Part shown: piece by piece, positions 55,687 through 64,000 of the stretch
How the letters are laid out: every line of letters starts with the position of its first letter
How positions within the stretch are numbered: the stretch's first letter is position 1
NCBI GenBank assembly: GCA_029641185.1
Contig: JAPWGK010000004.1
Span: forward strand, 186,001 to 250,000
Reading direction: 5' to 3'
Source of the DNA: Pseudofabraea citricarpa
Lineage: Eukaryota > Ascomycota > Leotiomycetes > Helotiales > Dermateaceae
DNA: 64,000 nucleotides
Program-made: the position numbers and the translations under genes
Notes under the pieces: generated by a model
The model's database searches: none
Seen by the model: the letters and a program-made list of their open reading frames with translations, nothing else
What the model was told of the DNA's origin: nothing

Positions 55687-57847
55687 ATGCTCTGCCAAAC
55701 GTGTAAAGATGCCATCATGTACAAGAAGAACCCCCTCCTCGACGAGAACGGCATTGTATTCTGCACCCACCACGCCACAGGATCGAGTTTCCAAGCCGCC
55801 GCCACGGAAGGATGTCATATTTGCTCGGTAGTTTTCAACCGTCTCGCTCCCTCGCAGCAGGAATACCTGCTAGATGTGAAAACCGAAGACGCCTTGACGA
55901 ATATCTACATGACGGGTCCGCAGATGATTGAGGATTCGCCGGCTGTTGAGTTGTTCCAAAAGGACTCTTTGTTAGTGGTTGTGCAGATGGACGTTGAGGC
56001 TAAAATGTGGCAGCTTCCTGGTGCGAAGGCAGAACGCACTGATATGTTTGTTCTGCAGCTTTCGGAAGGTGTGTAGGTTTGGGATTTATACATGTTTCTT
56101 TCTCTCGTTGATTCCTTCTCTCTTGTAGCTTTCGTTGGTGATCTCTGATTTCTGTGGATTGTTTCCCAACTAACGAACGGTTACCTTAGCGCTCGGTGAA
56201 TATTCACTGTCGATTCCTTCAGGAGATAATACTGCATCGGCAGAATCATGGAAACTTGCCATGCAGTGGCTAGAGACATGCACTTCGCAGCACTCACGAT
56301 GTCTAGATGTTTCAGGTCCGAGCCTTTGGTATCCAACTCGATTGCTCGATATCAGCGAGTCGGCTACCTCTGATGTTCGACTTATCATTAGTAGTGAGAC
56401 CCATCCAGAAGGACCTTACACTACACTCAGCCACTGCTGGGGCTCGAAAAGATCTCTGCAATTGACATCTGGTCGTCTAGCGGAGCTCAAGCAACACGTT
56501 CCACTAGACGAGCTGCCACAGACATTCAAAGACTCGTTCGAAATCACAAGGCGTCTAGGGATCCGCTATATCTGGATCGACTCACTCTGTATCATGCAAG
56601 ACTCCAAGGAAGACTGGTTGCACGAAGCAGCTCTCATGCATGAAGTCTATGCCAAATCATACTGCACCATCGCCGCGGCCGCTTCTTCAGATAGTAGTCA
56701 GGGACTCTTCCGCAATCGCACGACGCATTTCCTATACCCTACTGAGATTGAAATCCCGTGGCTCAATAGCACAGCCAAATATCAGCTGATCGATTTCAAC
56801 TTCTGGAGCTCGCAGATCTTAGACCAACCTCTGCATCGTCGAGGCTGGGTTGTTCAAGAACGACTCCTCGCTCCACGGGTGCTGCATTTCAGCTCGGAGC
56901 AGCTGGTCTGGGAATGTCGCGAGCTGGACGCGGCAGAAAAATATCCTCGAGGGCTGCCGAAAATGCTGGCCGATTCGGCACTGACATTGTTCAAAGGACT
57001 AGATCCCGAAAGAGATGGGGCGCGGCTGCGGAAAATGAGTGGTCAGGCTCTGGATCCCAAGTTTTACGCCTATCATCTCTGGAGCAAGATTGTGCAGGCC
57101 TACTCGAGCTCGCTGTTGACTTTTGGCAGCGATAAACTTATTGCACTGTCGGGAATTGCCAAGCAGCAGAAGTCTGTTTTGGAAGATCAATATATTGCAG
57201 GTCTGTGGGGGAAATACTTACCTGGCCAGCTACTATGGCATGTTGAGAAGTGCCAACAGATTGATGGCAGCCCCTCTGTGAGATCAGAGCAGTACCGAGC
57301 ACCATCTTTCTCCTGGGCTGCCGTGGATGGGGTCATCAGAACGGGTACTTTCTCCGATGATGGATATGTCATCGATGTTGTCGAGGTACAAACCAGTCCT
57401 GCAACTTCTGATGTTACGGGCATCATCAAGGATGGATTCCTCCGTATCCGTGGCGTGTTGAAAGAATTGCGACTCCAGCGGCACGAGATCATAGATCATT
57501 ACTGGTGGATGACGGTCAACGGGACTGAAATTCGAAGCCAGGGTGAAGACAAGCCGGAATGGGAGAAGATGGGACCTCTGGTACATCTTGACGTGGACGA
57601 GTCTGACCTTTCAGAAATGAAGTATTGCATGCCGGTGCGGGTCCCTTCCCAGTACAACACTTTTGTGAGTGGGCTCATTTTGGAAAGAACCGGACATGCT
57701 GAAGGCCAGTTCCGTCGAATTGGTATCTTTCAGGCGATTGAAGAAGAGCTGCATCCGATGATTCTGGCACGACATGAAAATGAGACTCAGTTGCCGTGTG
57801 AGAGTTTTGATACTTCTACACAGATGCATACGATATGCATTGTATGA
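55687..57847 (+). CDS. HET-domain (heterokaryon incompatibility) protein
   Basis: Two exons, 55687-56068 and 56190-57847, giving 679 aa. The 121-nt intron has a GTGTGT donor, a CTAAC branch site and a CCTTAG acceptor; a second acceptor at 56222 is also in frame and would remove 11 residues. Exon 1 has a Cys/His-rich start (MLCQTCKDAIM, CTHH, GCHICSVVF) typical of HET proteins. The HET domain is at about 206-350: YTTLSHCWGSKRSLQL, LPQTFKDSFEITRRLGIRYI, WIDSLCIMQDS, DWLHEAALMHEVYAKSYCTI and AAAASSDSSQGLF, then RGWVVQERLL. HET domains are linked to allorecognition and programmed cell death of fused hyphae; most paralogues have no known partner. No NACHT or WD repeats follow. Confidence 0.92.
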
Positions 57848-59022
57848 TATGGCCATGATAAGACAAAACCATTGGTCATTCTGTTCTTGGAGCACTTGCT
57901 CATCATCTGACGAATACATCAAAATGGCATAGAAAAACATCAACTTGGTAATCTGAAAATAAAAACTCTCCAGATCCAACACCACAGCAGTAAAAGACAA
58001 TGCATTGTTGTGATCTGAACATAAATCTGGAACGGCTATCAGTAGCCGACAAAACCCTGCAGTTGTTGAATGATTAATCCGTTGGAGCTTGGCAATGCCG
58101 CGTAACAGATTCTGTACAACCACTAAATTGTCATCATGTCATCGAAATTCCGTGGAGTGCGTAAGAAGATTACTTCAGATTCAGACTACGGAGTCTTCAG
58201 CTCGGAAATGAGACTGGTATAAATAACAGATTGCGGAGGGGTATGCTCTTCGCTTGCAAGTTGTGCTCAAGTCATGACGTGCAAATCTATGTGGAGATAT
58301 ATTTAAAGGTGCGGCACAGTCGAAGGATCCTCGTTCCCAACTGCTTAATAAAGCTGGGATTGCGTGTCGCTTTCCAAAGCGACCTCTTGTCTCGCATTCG
58401 TAGATATACTTTTCCAGCCTATATTCGGGGCCGAAAGGTATATCCGAATTTGACACAACCTTTAAATACATGTCAAGCCCGAAAAGGAGAAAAACTTCGT
58501 TGAGATGTTTTCCATCCGCGATTCAGCTAGCCGGTCCTGTTATGCTACTCCTGCTATTTTAGGGAAATCGGATGAAGATCTCCAGCATTGCGGATCGGTT
58601 GGCCTTCGCTTTCGCATCGAGACAATGCCATTGGCGAATTAGATTCGTATGTCGTATGTCGGATTATTCTCAATCTCCGCAAGGCCACGGAAATTCACGT
58701 CAACCGATCTGATCTGGATACGCCGTTCAGTACATATCCAATTAGAAAACCCATCTTTTCCACTGGCCCTCGATCTTATCTCAAGAGTGGGCATGGACGG
58801 TACACATGCACATCGGACCAAGAACCAACATCACCGATGCTGCATTGACTCGGCTAAACCCGAATCTTGGAAATACTGGGCGCCAGCTTACCGAATGACA
58901 GAGTTGGAAATCCCCAACCTATTTTTTCCCTCGAAGGCCATCCTGCTTCTCCCAAAGTGATTGCGAAAGTTCTGCAGAGAATTTCGAATCGCTCTGCCCG
59001 GCCTCTTGCACTCGCCCTCAAC
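57848..59022. other. Intergenic, no gene seen
   Basis: 1.2 kb containing the promoter of the MFS gene. ORFs on both strands here lack recognisable domains. An in-frame ATG at 58867 would extend the MFS protein by 52 residues, but that segment does not look like part of the family. Confidence 0.45.
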
Positions 59023-60720
59023 ATGAGCCGCAACTTCGTAAGCGAGACGCCTTTCGATGCTCCCGCAACATGGAGCAACTTGCCCAAGAAGAGCCAGCTC
59101 GCGGTGCTTGCCCTCTGCCGCGTCTTTGATTTTATGCAGGTCGCGTCGTTCCAAACCATCTGCTATTATCAATTGAAGTCTTTTGGTCCCTCCTTGCCCG
59201 AGAAGACGTTATCATGGCAAACGGGAATCGCTTCGAGCAGCTTTACGGCTGCACAGATCTTTACGGCGATGCTTTGGGGTCGCATGGCTGATGCTGAGTG
59301 GAGTGGGAGGAAAAGGGTGTTACTGATAGGACTCTGGGGAACGGGTCTATCTTGCGTTGGATTAGCTTTCTCGAGAACCTTCATTCAGGTCGTCCTCTTT
59401 CGACTGCTTGCTGGAGCTTCAAATGGCACAGTTGGCATCATTCGGACAATGATCCAAGAGAATATCAAGGAAAGAAAGTTAGTTCTCCCTGCCAAGAACA
59501 CATGACTCTCGCTGACCAGTACCCCAAGACATCAGTCACGTGCATTTCTTTTACTGCCAGCCAGCTTCATGGTGGCTAGTGTCATTGGACCAGGTAATAG
59601 CGCATTGAGTTGATTGAGAACATGAGCTAAAAATATATTAGTTGTTGGAAGCGCTTTGGCCGATCCTGTCGCCACATACCCGTCCACATTTGGTGGGATT
59701 GGATGGCTAACGAAATTCCCTTATGCATTACCCGCTCTTGCCAGCGCGTTTACAATGATGTCTATCGGATTTATTGTATTTCTTATAATTGAAGAGGTAA
59801 TAGAACTCCTGTCAAAAACAAATGTCACAAAACTGACTGAGAAATAGACCCTCGAGGCACGAAAGGGAAAAGCCGATAGAGGAATTAGATTATTTGAGGT
59901 TCTCAAGAATATCATCACTCAAAGAAGCATATCCGGAACCACCTATGATCCGATCAGTACGGACGAGGTTGATCTAGACGTAGAAGGGCAGAAGTCAGAA
60001 GATGACGACGATGACGACACCAGTAGTCAAGACTCAGAACCAGTAATCCGACCTAAGCTTCCTTTCCGAAGTGTTTTCACGTATAACGTCATCATCACAT
60101 TACTCGCTCAAGCCATCTTCGACTTTCACATGGGTGGCTTTGGAAGTCTGTGGCCGCTGTTCCTTTCGACTCCACGAGTCTTCACAGAGCAGCATCTTCC
60201 GTTCCTTTTCAACGGCGGTCTAGGCATGGAACCGCTCAGCGTCGGCTCGGCTATGGCCATTCTAGGACTCATCGGTATTGCTCTTCAAATCCTGATCTAT
60301 CCCCGAATTAATGGCCGCCTCGGAAACGTTCAGTGCTTCCGTGTCTTCAGTACCTTGTTCCCCGTCGCTTATTTTATCGCCCCGTTCTTAGCGACCATCC
60401 CGTACCAGAGTCCGAGCGTCATTCTATGGCTCGGCATGACTCTGGTCTTGATCGTGCACACGACGGGAAGGATCTTTGTCCTGCCGGCCACCATCGTGCT
60501 GCTCAACAATTGTGCACCTGACCCGTCCGTCTTGGGGATGGTCCATGGCATTGGACAAACCACGTCGGCCTTGTTCCGAACTCTGGGCCCGATCTTCTCT
60601 GGTTGGCTGTTCGGAGTTAGCTACCAGCATGAGATGATTGGTATCGTATGGTGGGTGATGTCCGCCACTGCTGTCGCGGGTTGGGTGGCCTCGCTGTATG
60701 TGTGGGAACGTCCTGCTTGA
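59023..60720 (+). CDS. MFS transporter (DHA1/YCR023C-like)
   Basis: Four exons: 59023-59477, 59520-59593, 59642-59796 and 59848-60720, giving 518 aa. Signature A is present as MLWGRMADAEWSGRKRVLLI between segments 2 and 3; motif C-like GTVGIIRTMIQENIKERN follows, joined by splicing to TPRHQSRAFLLLPASFMVAS and VIGP. After segment 6 (FLIIEETLEARKGKA across intron 3) comes a cytosolic loop with an acidic run (DDDDDD-type, about 305-320), then segments 7-12 ending in YVWERPA. This fits the fungal DHA1-type drug/zinc-facilitator-like MFS group. Substrate unknown. All introns are 42-51 nt. The ATG at 59023 gives an N-terminus (MSRNFVSETPFDAPATWSNL) normal for the family. Confidence 0.86.
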
Positions 60721-61322
60721 TCGCTTCCGCTTCTAGACATTAAGACATGAAAACGCTTTAAGATTTTTTAGAATGTAATACTTTTGAAAGTCAACTACTA
60801 TGAAAATTGCTTGTAGACTCGTGGATTTGCACAAACAATATCTATCGCATTTCACACTTGGCCCCCGCTGTCTAACCCATGTTTCTGGGCCCCTACCCTC
60901 TTTGAAGCACCGAGGCGAGGTTGGGTTATGTTTATGGAACGATTCCCATTTTCAATATCATTTCATGATATCGCTACAATATGTCCATCTGAAACCCTGA
61001 GTTTTGGGCTTTTCTGACTCAATCTTCTTGTCAGTTTAAGGGCCACTTTTCTCTTCCCCCAGAAGCGCTATGCAAATGTAGAAGACAAGCAATCCAGTCC
61101 CAGAAAGTGTATTTCTTCTCGGCGATTTCAGCTGTGATATGCAAGGAAACGCACCACGGATCTACAAAGTAAAAAAATAAAATATCCTCCCCCCAACACA
61201 CACACAAAAGAAAGAATCAAAACCCCCCCTATTAAATAAGATACCCTCCCTAAAGACACAGGCCCCGCAGCCAGCAAACGACAAAAACCCTTCCCCTCGG
61301 CAGAAATCCGTGCATCGACAGC
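60721..61322. other. Intergenic, convergent 3' regions
   Basis: 600 bp between the MFS stop and the stop of the small secreted protein gene. Nothing else was seen. Confidence 0.5.
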
Positions 61323-61610
61323 TCAAACCTCGATACAGAACTCGTCGTCGGCAAATTCGCCAAGGCATGGAACCCTCGGGTGCGCGGCGGACGGGACGCA
61401 CAGATCGCCCTGCTTGAAGCCGCCGATGCATGTCGTGTGCGGCTCTGGGATGCAGAGGCTATCTTCTGTCGGTGCCGTGTTGGACGTGCATGGCCGGACG
61501 TTGACGGTGGTGGTTGCGGAGTCGCGGGGGCGGTGGAGGGCGGCTGCTTGGGTGAGGCTGAGGCTGAGGGTGGTGGAGAGGAGTGTGACGAGGAGAGTGA
61601 GCGAGTACAT
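61323..61610 (-). CDS. Small secreted Cys-rich protein, effector candidate
   Basis: A single-exon 95-aa protein. Residues 1-23 (MYSLTLLVTLLSTTLSLSLT) are a clear signal peptide, followed by a short HRPRDS propeptide-like segment. The mature part has exactly six cysteines with spacing close to pairs: RPC, SLC, TTC, DLC, VPC and EFC, enough for three disulfides. No family was recognised. Small size, secretion and Cys content are the usual marks of effector-like or cell-wall proteins, but secretion does not prove a host role. The ATG starts the signal peptide directly. GC content is higher than in its surroundings. Confidence 0.72.
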   Translation of the reverse strand: MYSLTLLVTLLSTTLSLSLTQAAALHRPRDSATTTVNVRPCTSNTAPTEDSLCIPEPHTTCIGGFKQGDLCVPSAAHPRVPCLGEFADDEFCIEV

Positions 61611-62809
61611 TACGAGCGATTTTCCTTTTTTCTTTTCTTCTTTGTTCTTGATTTAAGGATTGCGAGAGAAAGAGAGGGAGAGACAAGAAATGAGATGGCC
61701 TTTATATGTCCCTCGCATACGAACAGGAAGGATATTTTCAGTCCGGCTCGGAAGAACGGGAAAGCTTGTCTAGATTAGACAATCTACTGGTCCCAATCTT
61801 AAGAAATGCTTGTTCTGACACCAAGGAGTGCCTTTTCATTGTTCGCGGGACTTGGTCTGGCTCGCGTCCAAGTAGACTTTCCTGGGGAAGTCTATTAAGA
61901 TGAAGCTCGTCTCGCTAAACGGCAACTCGTCTATGCGGTTGCGGTGCGGGTGTGTGGTTCCTTGATGGCAGGTATCTTCAGAGAGAACGTTGAAGAGAGA
62001 AAGTGATCGGAGAATCAAGTACTGTGGAGATTTGTTGGCGGAGAAGTTTCTGGCGTCTTCTTGGTGAGATGGTTGGCATTTAGTAGTTGGCATTTAGTAG
62101 TTGTCAATTTGAAGATAACTTTGCAGAACTGTAACGTGTGAAGGCTCTCGTATTGACACGTCGCGAAACGAGTCCGGAAATTGAAACTTAACAATAAGTT
62201 TTGATATATATATATATGTGAACTGTATAAGGCTCTGCTGTCCTTACTGAGGGTTTAATCAAGCACTTGCTTGGCCTTGAATCGAACACAATAAATGTAG
62301 AGATATAATACATATTGTAACTTACTATGAAATGTCTTCTTGAAAACATGTAACTCAATTCAAATACTTGCTAGACCATGCGCTGTCAAAGTGAACATTT
62401 ATATCATACCATATCTAACTCTGTATCGCTTCGCTCGAAGTGTAGGTGAAGATGAGAAATTTGATCGCCTTAAATATGCGGCGTGCATAGAACCCGCAAC
62501 AAACATAGGGGGATATTATTATACCAGACTCGAGAAATGCATCAAGTCACAGGGAAAATCAGTCTTCCAAATGGCATCAGCTAGTTATTTTGCACAAAAT
62601 ACCTCTCCGGGCTTGGCCGTGGAGTGTGAACGGCCAAGCCCGGAAGATGACATAATCACGAACCAGAAAAAAATCCCACTCCTCAAATCGCAGCGATATA
62701 TAAATGTAAACGTACCACTTTTTTGTTCTGATCTATTAAACCTGATTCAATTTATGATCCATTTCGAAAAGAATAAAGAACACCTGCTCCCCCACTCCCA
62801 AAAGTAAAG
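61611..62809. promoter_or_regulatory. Divergent region before D-amino-acid oxidase
   Basis: 1.2 kb between the secreted-protein start and the DAO start. It contains a TATATATATATA run near 62206 and a perfect 14-bp inverted repeat at 62607-62643. A long TTG-started frame through this region (about 62340-62807) shows no coding features. Confidence 0.5.
62607..62643. promoter_or_regulatory. Perfect 14-bp inverted repeat upstream of DAO
   Basis: CCGGGCTTGGCCGT and its exact complement ACGGCCAAGCCCGG flank a 9-bp spacer, 167 bp before the DAO start codon. It is GC-rich inside AT-rich DNA and contains several CGG/CCG triplets, the half-sites of Zn2Cys6 regulators. Confidence 0.75.
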
Positions 62810-64000
62810 ATGGCAGAATACACCGTTCTCGGAGCAGGCGTCATCGGCCTCACGACGGCGCTAGAACTGCACGCCCGTCACCCAGGATGCAAGATCAACA
62901 TCTGCGCCAAATTCTTCCCGGGCGACAAGAGCATCGAGTATACGTCACCGTGGGCGGGTGCGAACTGGTGCAGTGTAGCGACGGATAATGGACGCCAGGA
63001 GACGTGGGACGAAGTCACCTATCGCCGCTTCACGCAGTTGAGTGAGCAGGTAAAAGAGGCCGGGGTGCAGAAGATGGAGCTGCGTGCTTTTTATGACCGT
63101 GAGATTGAGGATGCCGGGTTGTTGAGTACCGGAACCAACAAGATCTGGTATGATCAGTTGGTTGGCGGTTTAAAATCCGTCCCTGCTGAGAAGGTGCCTG
63201 AGGGAAGTGTTTTTGGTTTTGATATGAGCAGTTTTGTGATTGAGGTGCCGGTTTATCTGTCTTGGTGAGTTTTTTTTTATTTCAGCGGTAACATTCTAGT
63301 TCGCTAATAACGATTTAGGTTACAAGTTCAGGCGAAGAAAGCGGGCATTCAATTTTACCGACGCAGCTATGCTGATGTTCGGGAAGTGTTTGCTGAGTTT
63401 CCTAAGGCTAAAGCCTTCTTCAACTGTACTGGACTGGGATCATATCATTTGAAAGGAGTTGAAGATAAATCATTGTACCCAACACGAGTGAGTATCCTCC
63501 CTCCAATAGCATCATATTGTCTGCTGACAGAAGAAAAGGGTCAAGTGATGTTGGTTGAAACTTCCAAGAACCCTCTGACAAGGATGTATTTCCGCTCTCC
63601 TCAGAGAGTGAATAAAGATACCACATATGTATTCCCACGCAATCCAACAGGAGGTGTCATTCTCGGTGGTTGTAGATTTGACAATGAATGGGACGGTGCA
63701 GTAGACTTGGAATTCGCAGAGGACATTAAGCGAAGATGTTGTGCTTTGGCTCCGGAGCTCGGAAAGCCAGAAGACCTCAAAGTAATCGAACATGCTGTTG
63801 GATTAAGACGTAAGTGCTCAAGTCTAAACCTCCTGCATAACTAACTTTATAATAGCAAGTAGAAAAGGCGGTGCGAGATTGGAGAGGACATCTTTGGATG
63901 GTGTAACACTAATCCATAACTATGGAGCTGGAGGTGCTGGCTACCAAGCTTCATGGTATGACTGAACTCTCCCTTTTCTAGGCAAATCTAACAACTCCTT
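62810..64000 (+). CDS. D-amino-acid oxidase, 3' end outside window
   Basis: Exons 62810-63264, 63319-63487, 63539-63809 and 63856-63955 give the first 331 residues; the last donor (GTATGA at 63956) leads to an exon beyond the window. The FAD-binding start is VLGAGVIGLTTALELHARHP (about 6-25). SPWAGANWCS, the IWYDQLVGGL region, FNCTGLGSYHL and YVFPRNPTGGVILGGC follow, then across intron 3 the signature GLRPSRKGGARLE and finally NYGAGGAGYQASW. These are the hallmarks of the peroxisomal flavoenzyme that oxidises D-amino acids to imino acids with release of H2O2; a C-terminal peroxisomal signal would lie off the window. No frameshift or missing motif in the visible part. Confidence 0.93.

Noticed and set aside
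58867..59022. 52-residue N-terminal extension of the MFS transporter
   Set aside because: The in-frame ATG is available but the extension lacks family similarity and the inner ATG gives the normal start.
62270..62295. B-box-like GTTCGATTC on the minus strand
   Set aside because: No acceptor or anticodon stem can be built around it, so it is not a tRNA.
62340..62807. 155-codon frame upstream of DAO
   Set aside because: It starts with TTG, runs through the palindrome and has no domain-like features; better explained as promoter DNA.

Overview
The window is nuclear DNA of a filamentous ascomycete (Pezizomycotina; the gene families fit Leotiomycetes/Helotiales, but that placement is inference). 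The evidence is short GT-AG introns of about 45-80 nt with CTAAC/CTAAT-like branch sites, fungal-specific families (Ssk1 response regulator, HeLo and HET domain incompatibility proteins, fungal GT2 polysaccharide synthase, Tom5), and gene-poor stretches rich in microsatellites. No bacterial, organellar or viral block is visible.

Layout. 0-6.3 kb: a doubtful small secreted ORF, a luciferase-domain (DUF5519) membrane protein, a RING-H2 protein, then a repeat-rich, AT-rich intergenic region with a 195-bp tandem duplication and an (ATT/ATC)n microsatellite. 6.3-14.4 kb: three minus-strand regulatory genes: the Ssk1-type response regulator of the HOG pathway, a nuclear-looking coiled-coil protein and a Hal4/Sat4-type kinase. 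15.8-22.4 kb: a 49-codon three-exon TOM5 gene diverging from glycine decarboxylase GCV2, then a GT2 polysaccharide synthase. 24.7-31.3 kb: a HeLo-domain (HET-S-like) protein next to a small protein carrying only the two-repeat amyloid-like motif, an SDR, an unknown fungal protein and an RNPS1-like SR protein. 32.4 kb: a tRNA-Thr(AGT) gene whose D-arm is interrupted by a 55-nt insert with perfect spliceosomal-style ends. 33-37 kb: a sugar porter diverging from a dienelactone-hydrolase/SnoaL-like gene with an 8-nt micro-exon. 37-47.8 kb: a 10.7-kb gene-poor stretch holding one convincing small Cys-rich gene, several ATG-less protein-like open stretches and many simple repeats. 47.8-64 kb: a PI-specific phospholipase C, two small cupins, a PNGase A-like glycoamidase, a HET-domain protein, an MFS transporter, a small secreted Cys-rich protein and the 5' part of a D-amino-acid oxidase cut by the window end.

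How the genes fit together. Most are independent housekeeping or signalling genes. Three links look meaningful: TOM5 and GCV2 share a 614-bp divergent promoter and both products go to mitochondria; the sugar porter and the hydrolase share an 814-bp divergent promoter; and the HeLo gene and its small motif-only neighbour, both on the minus strand, look like a two-component amyloid-signalling/incompatibility locus. The most unusual single item is the tRNA-Thr gene: removing the GTAAGT...CAG insert restores a perfect D-stem, so it may be a spliceosomal or introner-like intron inside a Pol III gene. All exon models were derived by eye from reading frame, splice consensus and family alignment from memory; no search was run.
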